NCBI GenBank assembly: GCA_023229135.1
Contig: JALNZT010000016.1
Span: 1-64,000 of the forward strand
Origin: Bacteroidales bacterium
Lineage (GTDB): Bacteria > Bacteroidota > Bacteroidia > Bacteroidales > F082
Reading direction: 5' to 3'
Length of the DNA: 64,000 nt
Notes under the pieces: generated by a model
Databases searched by the model: none
What the model saw: the letters and a program-made list of their open reading frames with translations, nothing else
What the model was told of the DNA's origin: nothing
Position numbers and translations under genes: made by a program
Part shown: positions 25,897 through 35,133 of the stretch, piece after piece
Numbering within the stretch: the first letter of the stretch is position 1
Layout: each line of letters begins with the position of its first letter

Positions 25897-28032
25897 CTAT
25901 TCAACAAGCATAAAACTCACCGCTGCTCCACCGCCTGCTGCCAGCTTTAGCTTGAGGGTTTCTCCTTTTTCAACTTCCTTGTTTACAATTATATAAGCTG
26001 TAGGATTATTATTCCAATGCGCATCTTCGGCATCCAGGTACAGACGGGCGGTGTAGGTTTTTCCTGCTTCCAGGAAATCCAAATCCACTTCAATTTCGCG
26101 GGCATCCTCATTGGTGATGGCACCCAAAAACCAATTGTCAGAATCTCTGTCCTGACGCGCAATCGTAACAAACTCGCCCACTTCGCCGTTTAACACCTTT
26201 GTTTGCTCCCAATTCACAGCCACATCCCTGATAAACTGAAAAGCAGGATGACCTTTGTAGGCGTCCATCAAATCCGGAACCATCTGTATCGGGCTGTTAA
26301 TGATTACATAAAGTGCCAATTGCTGCGCTAAAGTTGTATTCACTTGGTTATTTGGCTTATACGGTTCTAACTTGATGTTAAAGATTCCCGGCGTATAATC
26401 TATCGGGCCACTAAGCATTCGGGTAAAAGCTACTGTTGGCAGGTGGTTTGGCGGATTTCCTCCATCCGAAGCCCATGCGTTAAATTCTTGGCCGCGCAGG
26501 CCTTCACGAGAGATGGCGTTGGGCAAAGTTCTTCTGATTCCGGTGGCCTTAATCGGCTCATGGGCATTGATGGCAATATCGTATTTGGCTGCCGTTTCCA
26601 GCACGCGACGGTAATGATTTACCATCCACTGGCCATGGTGATATTCGCCTTTAGGAATAATTTTACCGACATAACCGGTTTTCACCGAATGGATTCCCAG
26701 CGAATGCATCAAACGGAAAGCGGTGTCGAGTTGCTGATCGTAGGTACGTGGCGCGGCAGAGGTTTCGTGGTGCATAATCAATTCCACACCTTTAGATTTG
26801 CCGTAGCGCACCACTTCTTTCAAATCATAATCGGGATAAGGCGTTACGAAATCGAAAACACCTTCCCTGTCTTCAAAGCCAATCCAGTGTTCCCAGCCGG
26901 TATTCCAGCCTTCAACCAAAATACCATGAATATTATTTTCGGAAGCAAAATCTATCAGTTCTTTGGCATATTCGGTAGTTGCGCCGTGCTTTCCGTGTGG
27001 CTTTTCTCCTGAATGCCGGTTCATATCCTGGGTGCTGGCATAGTCCCAGGTTTTTGTGCCGAGGTGCATGTCCCACCAGATTCCCACATATTTTGTAGGC
27101 TCAAACCAGCTGATATCGCCCAGCTTGTTGGGTTCGTTGAGGTTTACGATAAGATTCGATTCGATTAATCCTCCGGCTGTTTCGCTTACTTGAACCGTGC
27201 GCCAAGGCGTATGAAAAGACCCAACACGTTTCACTTTATAGCCCAAGCGGTCGGAGCCAACCAACTCGCTGACCAAATTGAAATTTTCTGTGTCAATTTT
27301 AATCGTCATGCCGGCATAATCGGTGAGGTTGGCTTCGTGAAAACTCAAGTAAATACCAGCATCTGTCTTCATTGTAACAGGCGTATTTACCGCATTTTCG
27401 GGAATATACGTTTGCGCCAGGTCGTTGTGATTTTGCAAAGCGGTGGCATCAATTTCGCTCAATCGGCTATGGTGATACAGGTGTTCGTAAATATCCCAAT
27501 CGCCCGGAATCCACCAGGCCTGATGATCTCCGGTAAGCTTGAAATGAGTGCTTTCATCCATGATGATAGTTTCTTGATTTTCAGGGATATTGGAAAAATT
27601 ATACCGAAACCCGAGGCCATCATTATAGAGCTTAAACTCCATCTGAAATTCACGCTTGGGTGCTACGGTTTCCCGAATTTCAACAATCAAGCTGTTGTAA
27701 TGATTCCGCACTTCACGCTGTTCGCCCCAAGGCATTTCCCAGCTTTCGTCGGTGGTGGAACCGGATACATTTACAATTTCAAGGTTTTTGTCAAGCGGCG
27801 GCTGGTCTTTAAACTCAAAACCCACGAAAGAGGTGTCGATAAGCAGCTCCGATTTATACTTCAAGGTATAGGCCAGTTTCCCATTTTCAACTGAAATCAG
27901 CGCTATAGAAAGCTTTTGATCAGGCGACTTCAGGATGGTTTGCCGCGTTTGTTTCTGGCAGGAAGCCAAAAACACAAAAAGTAAAAGGATTAGATTGATG
28001 GAAAATAAACGGAAATAATTTTTGATATTCAT
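25897..28032 (-). CDS. Glycoside hydrolase family 97 lipoprotein, inverting alpha-glucosidase type
   Basis: Extracytoplasmic alpha-glucosidase-like enzyme of 711 residues. Lipobox FLASC (21-25) marks a lipoprotein. The N-terminal beta-sandwich, the central TIM barrel and the C-terminal sheet of GH97 are present. Glu423 (HHETSAAP), Glu492 (AHEPIKATG) and Glu516 (GLRGQEF) align with SusB Glu439, Glu508 and Glu532, all with the same offset of 16, so the catalytic set is that of the inverting glucosidases, not the retaining galactosidases. There are no SusC/SusD partners beside it; instead decayed genes lie on both sides. The preferred linkage is not known. Confidence 0.94.
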   Translation of the reverse strand: MNIKNYFRLFSINLILLLFVFLASCQKQTRQTILKSPDQKLSIALISVENGKLAYTLKYKSELLIDTSFVGFEFKDQPPLDKNLEIVNVSGSTTDESWEMPWGEQREVRNHYNSLIVEIRETVAPKREFQMEFKLYNDGLGFRYNFSNIPENQETIIMDESTHFKLTGDHQAWWIPGDWDIYEHLYHHSRLSEIDATALQNHNDLAQTYIPENAVNTPVTMKTDAGIYLSFHEANLTDYAGMTIKIDTENFNLVSELVGSDRLGYKVKRVGSFHTPWRTVQVSETAGGLIESNLIVNLNEPNKLGDISWFEPTKYVGIWWDMHLGTKTWDYASTQDMNRHSGEKPHGKHGATTEYAKELIDFASENNIHGILVEGWNTGWEHWIGFEDREGVFDFVTPYPDYDLKEVVRYGKSKGVELIMHHETSAAPRTYDQQLDTAFRLMHSLGIHSVKTGYVGKIIPKGEYHHGQWMVNHYRRVLETAAKYDIAINAHEPIKATGIRRTLPNAISREGLRGQEFNAWASDGGNPPNHLPTVAFTRMLSGPIDYTPGIFNIKLEPYKPNNQVNTTLAQQLALYVIINSPIQMVPDLMDAYKGHPAFQFIRDVAVNWEQTKVLNGEVGEFVTIARQDRDSDNWFLGAITNEDAREIEVDLDFLEAGKTYTARLYLDAEDAHWNNNPTAYIIVNKEVEKGETLKLKLAAGGGAAVSFMLVE

Positions 28033-28265
28033 AAAATTTGGATTTGTGTTTTGAAAATAGCCCAGGCATTTGCTCCCGATAGCCAGCGTGGAGCTTTTTG
28101 AAAATTTATTTTTACTGTGTTACTTTTATTCTATAATATCACAAATATAAGGATTTCCTGTCTGATAGAATGCTGAGTGGTTTGTTTTGGTGTTGTAAAT
28201 GAATTGCGTGCTTTATTCCAACACAAAAACTTGAGGGTTGTTTGTTTATGGTGGTTAGCTGTTGT

Positions 28266-28499
28266 CTATCTAAGAATATTTAGTTTGTCGGGATTCTGGC
28301 TACAATCCCACACTTTCAGGATTATTATTCCGTCTTCAAGTATCTCGTAAAAGATAATGTAATCATCAATAATCAGCCCTCGAATCAGGTCTAACTTTGT
28401 TTTTATTCCCAATTCAGGATTTTCATGTTTAATTCCAGCATAAAATTGCTAAACTTTCACAAATTTAGATGGAGACTTAAATGTAATTTCTCTTGGCAT
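28266..28499 (-). pseudogene. Broken RelE/ParE-family toxin gene
   Basis: A 78-codon minus-strand frame starts MPREITFKSPSKFVKV, meets an in-frame TAG at codon 17 (28449-28451), and continues QFYAGIKHENPELG to YIIFYEILEDGIIILKVWD and CSQNPDKLNILR, stop. The second half is the typical C-terminal strand pattern of RelE/ParE toxins (YYIIF...ILRVWDxRQNP). Besides the nonsense codon it is shorter than the usual 90-100 residues, so an internal part seems lost. No antitoxin gene is left next to it. It is probably inactive. Confidence 0.72.
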
Positions 28500-28600
28500 A
28501 CCACGAAGTTAACACAAACCAAATTTATTTTATGTTTTTTCACAAAGAAATTCGGTCTTTTTACTTAGCGCGATAAGTCCATTTATTCTATGCCCTACTT

Positions 28601-29878
28601 TCAGAGTTTATAGCTGAATAACAGATAAAGCCTTTTTGCTGAAGCATTTAACAATACGTAATTCGACATCCCATTGCCCGTTTCAACCCTCATCTCACAC
28701 GAAAATCTGGTATATTTTACACCGGCTCCCAAAACAAAGCCTCGCTCATATTTTCGGGTTTCATCCATAGCCAAGTCCTCAACAAGTTCTTCCGTTGAAT
28801 GAAATTTTGATTCTTTCAATTTATAGTTTGTCTCACTTAAAGCCACTCCGTTTGACATTCCCAAGTTATAAAACAGAAACGCCTTACCAACCGGATGTTT
28901 ATAACGAAGTAAAGTATTGAGTTTCAAATATGAATAACCAATCTCCGTGTCTGTTATGGAATAATAATCTGCATGCTTGAAATCGGTATAACTACCCTCA
29001 ACTTTATAGGATGAGAAGAGAAGTTCATTGTTAATCGACCATCTTCCTTTAGTCACCGGCAATATTATATCGAAAAAAAGGCCAGCACTAAGATTAATTG
29101 ATGAATTATAATCCGCATTAATAAGATAAGGAAATTCACCACCACTATTGAACTCCAAAGATGTTAAGGAAACGCCCGCCAATACGCCGACATCAAATTT
29201 TAGCTTTTGTGTTTTTCTTTGAAAAGAAGCAGCTGTTAATGTACAATCATAATAGTGTTGAAAGGCTTTTATCAGACTTGATTTATTGTATGAAGTATTT
29301 TCAAGTTTTGGTCTAATTGTTTGACAGTCATTAAGATATAAAATCAACTGACCAACATATTTCTTATTCTCGAGTATAAGGGTTTTATCATCCCGAGGAA
29401 TATGCATTTTATATTTTTTATATACAAGTAATTCAAATCCAGTATCTTGTTTAATATAAAAATTCTCGCTGCCGGTTGGACTGATAAAATAATACAAACT
29501 CTTTTCGCCTTTAAAAAGTGTTTGCACAAAAGCAGTTTCAATTTTTGTGTTAAGTTGACCGCCTTCTTCAAGATCACCCAAATTTCTCGGAGAAACTTCC
29601 GTAACTATAACACCACTCTTATAAATTTCATCCTCAACCCTAAATTCAGTTATATCAGCCGGTCTATAGGAAATCACCTCATTTTCAAGCTTTGTTTTAA
29701 ACCTAATCGCGACTGGATTGCTTCTCCAATCTCTATGGTCAACCCATCCGAATGTTGTGTCGGAGGTGTTTTTTATTACATAACCTGACTTGAAATTTTC
29801 TTGAGAAAAACCGCATTGAAAAATTAGTATTCCTACCACTAATAATCCAATCCGCTTTAAACGATACATACTGTTCAT
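28601..29878 (-). CDS. Unknown exported protein with outer-membrane beta-barrel-like C-terminal half
   Basis: 425 residues, not recognised as a named family. A signal peptide (LLVVGILIFQCGFSQ) is followed by about 190 residues of mixed sheet character starting ENFKSGYVIKNTSDTTFGWV. From about 225 the sequence alternates as a beta-barrel of the PorT/OmpW-like kind (LKFDVGVLAGVSLTSLEF, WSINNELLFSSYKVEG, YSYLKLNTLLRYKHPVG) and ends in LYLLFSYKL. Proteins of this layout are common in Bacteroidota with no assigned role. Start could be the Met at 29878 or at 29869. It stands alone with long AT-rich flanks. Confidence 0.72.
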   Translation of the reverse strand: MNSMYRLKRIGLLVVGILIFQCGFSQENFKSGYVIKNTSDTTFGWVDHRDWRSNPVAIRFKTKLENEVISYRPADITEFRVEDEIYKSGVIVTEVSPRNLGDLEEGGQLNTKIETAFVQTLFKGEKSLYYFISPTGSENFYIKQDTGFELLVYKKYKMHIPRDDKTLILENKKYVGQLILYLNDCQTIRPKLENTSYNKSSLIKAFQHYYDCTLTAASFQRKTQKLKFDVGVLAGVSLTSLEFNSGGEFPYLINADYNSSINLSAGLFFDIILPVTKGRWSINNELLFSSYKVEGSYTDFKHADYYSITDTEIGYSYLKLNTLLRYKHPVGKAFLFYNLGMSNGVALSETNYKLKESKFHSTEELVEDLAMDETRKYERGFVLGAGVKYTRFSCEMRVETGNGMSNYVLLNASAKRLYLLFSYKL

Positions 29879-30344
29879 AATGAAATTATTTTATCCCGGA
29901 AAACTTGTTTATACACAACTCGAAATGACATCTTAATCTATCATTTTGAGCGGATTATGTATGCCAAACGTCCTTTTTATTTCCTTTTTCAAAAGTACGC
30001 TATTATTAGCTATAAATCCTCAGACAAAGATTTGATTTTAGATGAATTTCCCTCGTTATTTTGAAAATAAACTTCGTTTGTTGACCAACTGCATTAATAA
30101 ATTATGTCCGAATCGGAAATAGGTCAACACCTATGTTAACCGGCTAGTATCATCAATAAAATATTGTGTTGCAAACGTTTTTATTCTTTACTATTGATAA
30201 GTTCGGAATCAAAATACAATACAGATAAACTTATCAAAAGACAAGGAAATAATCCTATCGCAAATCCGGTTGGGAAACACTTTTGTCTCCTCCAAACCAA
30301 GTCTCGTGTTCGTCAGTTTATTTATCAAACGGACTTTTCTTAGT
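29879..30344. other. Gene-free AT-rich stretch
   Basis: 466 bp between two minus-strand genes. I find no credible ORF, tRNA, strong hairpin or repeat. It should hold the promoter of the 28601-29878 gene, but no convincing -33/-7 pair was seen. Confidence 0.4.
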
Positions 30345-30701
30345 TTAGAATGTCAAAACCTTATCGCTATCCGTTACCCACTCCGCCAATGCACCCATAG
30401 TTGATTTTTCTGCCCCCTCAAAATAGGGATGGTTTTTATAAATCCCGCAACGTGTCATGCAGGTCCCGCATACTTTCACCTGAACACCATTCACAATCAG
30501 GTCTTTCAGCATTTGCGATAAATCCTGGTCGTAGCCCTGCGGTGGTTTACAAGCATCTCTTGCCATATCAACAGCATCATTCATTAGAAAAACTCTCACC
30601 TCTTGTCCGTTTTTCCTAAGCGTTTCAGCAAGCCGAAGTCCGTTCCAGGTTACGTCCGTGTTATCATACGGCTCGCGATTAAAAATAATTAGTGCTTTCA
30701 T
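30345..30701 (-). CDS. DsrE/DsrF-like family protein
   Basis: 118 residues starting MKALIIFNREPYDNTDVTWN, the usual opening of small DsrE-like (YchN-type) sulfur-relay proteins. Conserved GLRLAETL and EVRVFLMNDAVDMA follow, and three cysteines sit in VCGTCMTRCG, fitting sulfur transfer. The frame is open further upstream (to 30797), but the Met at 30701 follows a purine-rich stretch and matches the family start. No partner TusD/TusC genes are nearby, so the pathway is unknown. Confidence 0.82.
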   Translation of the reverse strand: MKALIIFNREPYDNTDVTWNGLRLAETLRKNGQEVRVFLMNDAVDMARDACKPPQGYDQDLSQMLKDLIVNGVQVKVCGTCMTRCGIYKNHPYFEGAEKSTMGALAEWVTDSDKVLTF

Positions 30702-31079
30702 TTTATTTTCTTTTTGTCTGTCTATCTGTAGTATAACGTATTTTTCTCTTTTAGTTTTTAGAATTCCACGTATAAATCTCTCCTTCCTGCCTTTCATCCC
30801 CTAATCTCATCCCAACCTATCCCCGGCATGCTTTGCTCGAGATGAGATCCCTCGCTAATCTATTCACTGGCTTTCTCATAGGCCAGGCTGTTTTTATACT
30901 GCCTTCAAATATAGAAAATATTATCCATTGCCCAACAGCCACTGCTTCGCTCAAAGCCTTTAAAAGAGTTGAGGTTATTGCAGATGCTAAAAAATTAAAC
31001 CACAAGCCATTGCTCAAAACTTGATTTAATTTGAAATTTGATGTAACTTTAGCACAACTAAATTAAAAACGAAACTATC
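30702..31079. other. Divergent intergenic region (DsrE-like / zinc-ribbon gene)
   Basis: 378 bp. Near the right end TTG at 31021-31023, a 20-base spacer and TAACTTTA (31044-31051, one base off the -7 consensus) could drive the zinc-ribbon gene. A 63-codon open frame at 30833-31024 has no family resemblance and is not called. Confidence 0.35.
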
Positions 31080-31490
31080 ATGAAAACAAATTACTCCTGT
31101 CCACATTGCAACAGCCCTTTGTTGCTGGAAAATAAGCTGATTTTTACTGCCCGACATGCTTTGTCTGATTCGATTTCGGAGGGATTTTTACTGCTGATGA
31201 ATCCCGAGATTGGCCATTACGAAATCGTTGTACATCCTGATGTTGAAGTAATAGAAGGCGAAAAATACGAGTTCTATTGTCCGGTTTGCCATCACAAACT
31301 CCATTCTGATTTGAATGAAAACCTGGCAATGATTCAATACTATGACGAAAATGACAAACTCTTTGAGCTGCATTTTTCAAAGATTTCAGGCCAGAAAAGC
31401 ACCTATAAAATTATGGGACGCTCGGTAGAAACTTTCGGCATTGATGCGCCGCACTACCTGGATTTTATCAGCTTGATTGATTTGAGTTAA
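31080..31490 (+). CDS. Small zinc-ribbon protein of unknown function
   Basis: 136 residues. Two CxxC knuckles, Cys7/Cys10 (SCPHC) and Cys67/Cys70 (YCPVC), are placed to form a split zinc ribbon; the second is followed by HHKLH. The rest is acidic with aromatic residues (IQYYDENDKLFELHFS), resembling a small regulatory or binding protein. No signal peptide. I do not recognise the family. It is a single gene whose end lies 8 bases from the convergent pepA end. Confidence 0.72.
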   Translation: MKTNYSCPHCNSPLLLENKLIFTARHALSDSISEGFLLLMNPEIGHYEIVVHPDVEVIEGEKYEFYCPVCHHKLHSDLNENLAMIQYYDENDKLFELHFSKISGQKSTYKIMGRSVETFGIDAPHYLDFISLIDLS

Positions 31491-31498
31491 CTGCTGTT

Positions 31499-32941
31499 TT
31501 ACAGCTTATTAGCCCATTCATTGAGGTAATGAAACATCAGCCTTACACCGATTCCTGTGCCGCCAATTCCACGGTAGCTGTCTCGCTTATCGATAAAGGC
31601 AGGGCCGGCGATATCGAAATGCACAAACGGATAATCGGTAAAATGTTCCAGGAATTTCCCGGCGGTGATGGCACCTCCTTCGGGACCGCCGATATTTTTC
31701 AAATCAGCAATTTCTGACTTGAGCTGCTCTCTATATTCCTCCCACATTGGAAATTTCACAAGCCGCTCATGCACTAAGTTGCCGCTTTTGGCCAAATCAC
31801 AAAACATATCGGCTGCTTTAACTTCCATCGCTACAATGCCTTGCGAGCCGATGGCACGAGCTGCTGAACCCGTTAGCGTTGCGAAATTAAACACGACTTC
31901 CGGTTCGAATTTTTTCGCGTAAGTCAAGGCATCTGCCAGAATTAGTCTTCCCTCAGCATCTGTGTTCAGCACTTCTACTGTTGTTCCATCGAACATGCTA
32001 ATCACATCGCCCGGCACGTATGCGTTGCCATCAGGACGGTTGTCGGTTGCCGGCACCAGGGCAATCACGTGGAGCGGTAATTTGGCGCCTGCCACAGCAA
32101 AGATAGAAGCCGCGACAGTAGCCGCACCGCCCATATCGCATTTCATGGTATCCATGGCGTTCGAGGGTTTCAGGCTGAGGCCGCCGGTATCGTACACCAC
32201 GCCTTTGCCAACAAGCACGATGGGCTTGCTGTTTTTGACGTTTTCGGGTTTCCATTCCAAAACCGTGAAGGTTGGCGGGTCGATGCTGCCTTTGTTTACA
32301 GCAAGCAAGCCACCCATTTTCAGTGCTTCGATTTTTTGTTTGTTGAAAACCTCCGCTTTACCGCCAACAGTCCTGAATTTGGCACTGATTTGTTCAGCCA
32401 GATCAACCGCACTAAGCTTGTTGAGTGGTTCGTTTACCAGGTCGCGTGCCCAACAATTGGCTTCGATGGCTATATTCAGGTGTTCCAGTTTTTTTTGATC
32501 CAGTTTTGCTACCAGCATCTCCAGTTTTTGCAGGCTGTTTTTCTTTTCAACAGCATCTTTACGGTATTTATGAAACTGATAGTTGGCCAACGCAAGTCCT
32601 TCGGCCACGGCAAAAATTTCGGATGAAGCCTCCGTTTTTGCCTCCAGAACTAGCGTAACTATTCCATTGCTATTAGCAGATTTATTGATTTTTGCGCCAT
32701 TTTTACGACACCATTCCAGCCGTTTGGCTTCGTCCAGCTCTTTGTCGTAAAAAAGCAGGTACTTCAGTCCGTCATACTGATTGAGTTCGACAAGTTCCTT
32801 TTTGAGTTTATCTTTCTGGTTTTTAACGAAATTCAGCACTTCCTGATTCAGCTGAAGGGCATCAAGCGGATCGCTTTTCTCGATGAGTAAAAGTCTGTCG
32901 GAGGTATTGCTTTGCGCAATATGTTGTATGGATAAGGCCAT
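31499..32941 (-). CDS. pepA: Leucyl aminopeptidase (M17)
   Basis: Cytosolic two-metal aminopeptidase, 480 residues. The M17 catalytic core has LVGKGVVYDTGGLSLKP (metal Lys and Asp), MKCDMGGAATVAAS, and NTDAEGRLILADAL with the signature Asp and Glu and the catalytic Arg. The less conserved N-terminal domain covers the first 160 residues. ATG at 32941 follows a minus-strand -7 match. It may also contribute to peptide turnover from secreted proteases such as the subtilase at 42841. Confidence 0.95.
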   Translation of the reverse strand: MALSIQHIAQSNTSDRLLLIEKSDPLDALQLNQEVLNFVKNQKDKLKKELVELNQYDGLKYLLFYDKELDEAKRLEWCRKNGAKINKSANSNGIVTLVLEAKTEASSEIFAVAEGLALANYQFHKYRKDAVEKKNSLQKLEMLVAKLDQKKLEHLNIAIEANCWARDLVNEPLNKLSAVDLAEQISAKFRTVGGKAEVFNKQKIEALKMGGLLAVNKGSIDPPTFTVLEWKPENVKNSKPIVLVGKGVVYDTGGLSLKPSNAMDTMKCDMGGAATVAASIFAVAGAKLPLHVIALVPATDNRPDGNAYVPGDVISMFDGTTVEVLNTDAEGRLILADALTYAKKFEPEVVFNFATLTGSAARAIGSQGIVAMEVKAADMFCDLAKSGNLVHERLVKFPMWEEYREQLKSEIADLKNIGGPEGGAITAGKFLEHFTDYPFVHFDIAGPAFIDKRDSYRGIGGTGIGVRLMFHYLNEWANKL

Positions 32942-32971
32942 GGTGTGTATTGTTTAATGTGAAATTGACGA

Positions 32972-32979
32972 CAAATTTA
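32972..32979 (-). promoter_or_regulatory. Candidate -7 element of pepA
   Basis: Minus-strand TAAATTTG matches TAnnTTTG, 30 bases before the pepA ATG. No -33 box at proper distance. Confidence 0.38.
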
Positions 32980-33013
32980 CAAAACATAAGTGTGCCGGAG
33001 CTTTAGTGACAAT

Positions 33014-34243
33014 TTATCTCCAGCGCAATAGCAGATAATCCATCATTTTGGCCGTAGCACCCAATTGGTCGTCAACATATTTTTTGCAGACGGATGCCGC
33101 TTGCTGGTGGTATTGCTCGTCGTTTATCAGTTTCAGCAATTGATTTTTGAGTTCAGCTGCATTGCTGATGCTAAAAGCACCGCCGAGATTCACCAAATCC
33201 ACGGCTTCGTTAAACTGTTTGTGGTTCGGCCCAATAAGCACCGGCACGCCAAAAGTAACCGCTTCCTGAATATTGTGAATCGCCTTGCCAAATCCACCAC
33301 CGATATAGGCGATCCGGGCGTATTGATAGAGTTGCGAGAGTATCCCAATTTTATCAATAATCAAAATGCGTGAAGCAATTGGATTAGCGAAATTGCTGTA
33401 CAATTGCGCTTTTTCGGGCAAGGAAATTTCGATCTGTTTAATATGCGATTTACTCACATCATGTGGTGCAATAATTAAACAATAATCAGCGGGCAAATCA
33501 GCTAAAAACGGAATTAGCAATTGCTCATCGGGAGGCCAGCTGCTGCCTGCTATCAAGGCTTTTCTGTTACCAATAAACTTTTCTACCTCCGGGAATTTCG
33601 CAGCTTGTTTTGCGATTTCTGCCACCCGGTCGAACCGGGGATCTCCGTTAACAGTAACCTCATTTATTCCAATATTACTGAGCAATTTTTTTGAGTTTTC
33701 ATCCTGAGCAAAAAAATGTTCCACCTGCCGTAAATGCTTACGAAACCAACTTCCATAGCCTTTAAAAAAATGCTGGTCAGCCCGAAATCTCACCGCAATA
33801 AAATATAGCGGGATTCCTACTTTTGAAAGCGCATTGATATAGTTAAACCAAAATTCATATTTAATGAAAAACACGGTTTTAAACTTGAAGTGATCAACCA
33901 AAAGACGCGCATTTCGGCAAGTATCGGCAGGCAAATACATTATTTTATCGGCCAGCTCATAATTTTTTCGGATTTCGTAGCCCGATGGCGAAAAAAAAGT
34001 GAGCAAAATTTTATAGGAAGGGAAAGCCGTTTTTATGGATTCTATAAGTGGACGACCTTGCTCAAATTCACCCAACGAAGAGGCGTGAAACCAAATATAA
34101 TGGTCGTTAGCACTGATTTCCGGTAGTTGCTTTTGCCAGTTTTTGCGACCTTCGATCCATTGCTTCGCTTTGGGATTCCATAGCGCAGCAAGACGCACTG
34201 CCAAAGAATAAATTTGTATGCCGAGGGTATAAAACGGACGCAT
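33014..34243 (-). CDS. waaA: 3-deoxy-D-manno-octulosonic acid (Kdo) transferase
   Basis: Inner-membrane-associated GT30 enzyme that adds Kdo to lipid A precursor, showing the cell makes lipopolysaccharide. 409 residues with WFHASSLGEFEQGRPLIE near 50-67 (active-site Glu region), GNPRFDR-type motif here NGDPRFDRV, IAGSSWPPDEQLL and the acceptor/donor loop GGGFGKAIHNIQEAVTFGVP. The N-terminal hydrophobic anchor is weak. It starts 4 bases after the stop of the upstream outer-membrane-type gene at 34248, so the two are co-transcribed. Confidence 0.94.
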   Translation of the reverse strand: MRPFYTLGIQIYSLAVRLAALWNPKAKQWIEGRKNWQKQLPEISANDHYIWFHASSLGEFEQGRPLIESIKTAFPSYKILLTFFSPSGYEIRKNYELADKIMYLPADTCRNARLLVDHFKFKTVFFIKYEFWFNYINALSKVGIPLYFIAVRFRADQHFFKGYGSWFRKHLRQVEHFFAQDENSKKLLSNIGINEVTVNGDPRFDRVAEIAKQAAKFPEVEKFIGNRKALIAGSSWPPDEQLLIPFLADLPADYCLIIAPHDVSKSHIKQIEISLPEKAQLYSNFANPIASRILIIDKIGILSQLYQYARIAYIGGGFGKAIHNIQEAVTFGVPVLIGPNHKQFNEAVDLVNLGGAFSISNAAELKNQLLKLINDEQYHQQAASVCKKYVDDQLGATAKMMDYLLLRWR

Positions 34244-34247
34244 TACA

Positions 34248-35009
34248 TCAATTGTAGTAGAAGGCCTGTGGCGCGCGTTTGTAGGTGGGAATCATCCAGC
34301 TAAAACGAATGCCAAAGTATTGATCTGTATAAGTTTGGGTATCTTTTCCCATCAGCACGAAGTCGTAGTCGCGTAAAGCTTTTGTAGAGGCTTGCGTAAA
34401 TTCGAGTGAAACGCTAAAATTCAAAGCACGTGCATTGCTCATCAGCAGGTAGCCAAACTCGCCCGAAAACGCCATTCCGCCACGCATACGGTCGTAGCCC
34501 AGCGCGTAGTCATCCATCAGCTGTGGAGCGGTTCCAAACTGGGTTTCGATGCGGATGCGGTGCAAGAGGTAACCCAGCCCGGCCTGCACAAAAAAGCCTG
34601 AATTAGGGTTGGGCGCTAAGATGTTAAACAACTTACCCGCTTTAAATTGCAGGTGAAATCCACGCTCATATAGTGCCAGGCTGGTGTATAGGCCGTTTCC
34701 GTCGATCACTTCGCCCTCGCTGGTGCTGATCAGGCTAAGTATCTCGGTCCTGCCGTCTACCTGATCGCCGAAAATAAAATGACCGAAAGCACCAAACATC
34801 CAGTTTTTATTGGTTTTATAGCTTAAGCCACCGCCAATGGTGGAGTTGTTTCCAAAGTAGGTAGTGAGATCGCCACCGGGCATTTGAAAGGCGTAAGTAG
34901 CCTGAAACATGACTGCCGAAACAGTGGTGTCGGAAACACGTTTCTGTGCCTGCAACTGCGTATAACCCAACAAAATAGCGACAAATAAAAGGAAAATATT
35001 TTTACTCAT
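34248..35009 (-). CDS. Unknown outer-membrane-type protein co-transcribed with waaA
   Basis: 253 residues. A signal peptide ends LQAQ near 22. The mature part starts KRVSDTTVSAVMFQATYAFQ and shows repeated amphipathic strands with glycine turns (TIGGGLSYKTNKNWMFGAFG, GFFVQAGLGYLLHRIRIETQ, LNFSVSLEFTQ) and ends with FGIRFSWMIPTYKRAPQAFYYN. This is the pattern of an 8-10 strand barrel. I do not recognise a named family. Four bases separate it from waaA, so a role tied to the outer membrane or LPS is a reasonable guess only. Confidence 0.78.
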   Translation of the reverse strand: MSKNIFLLFVAILLGYTQLQAQKRVSDTTVSAVMFQATYAFQMPGGDLTTYFGNNSTIGGGLSYKTNKNWMFGAFGHFIFGDQVDGRTEILSLISTSEGEVIDGNGLYTSLALYERGFHLQFKAGKLFNILAPNPNSGFFVQAGLGYLLHRIRIETQFGTAPQLMDDYALGYDRMRGGMAFSGEFGYLLMSNARALNFSVSLEFTQASTKALRDYDFVLMGKDTQTYTDQYFGIRFSWMIPTYKRAPQAFYYN

Positions 35010-35035
35010 GAATATATTCTTGTTCAGCGAGGCTA

Positions 35036-35043
35036 CAAAGGTA
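35036..35043 (-). promoter_or_regulatory. Candidate -7 element of the barrel-waaA operon
   Basis: Minus-strand TACCTTTG matches TAnnTTTG, 26 bases before the ATG at 35009. No clear -33 partner. Confidence 0.38.
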
Positions 35044-35133
35044 AGGTTTCTGCCAAATTACGGTTAGGCTTGTCAACGATAATTCAATAATAAACCAACC
35101 TTTCAGTTAAATTATTGCAGCAGCATTTTAGTC

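Noticed and set aside
28449..28451. TAG recoding to an amino acid (in-frame TAG here and after trhO)
   Set aside because: Several genes with conserved C termini (for example T9SS proteins ending at 12778 and 62898) stop at TAG, so TAG is a normal stop.
30833..31024. 63-codon open frame
   Set aside because: No start context, no family resemblance, composition like non-coding DNA.
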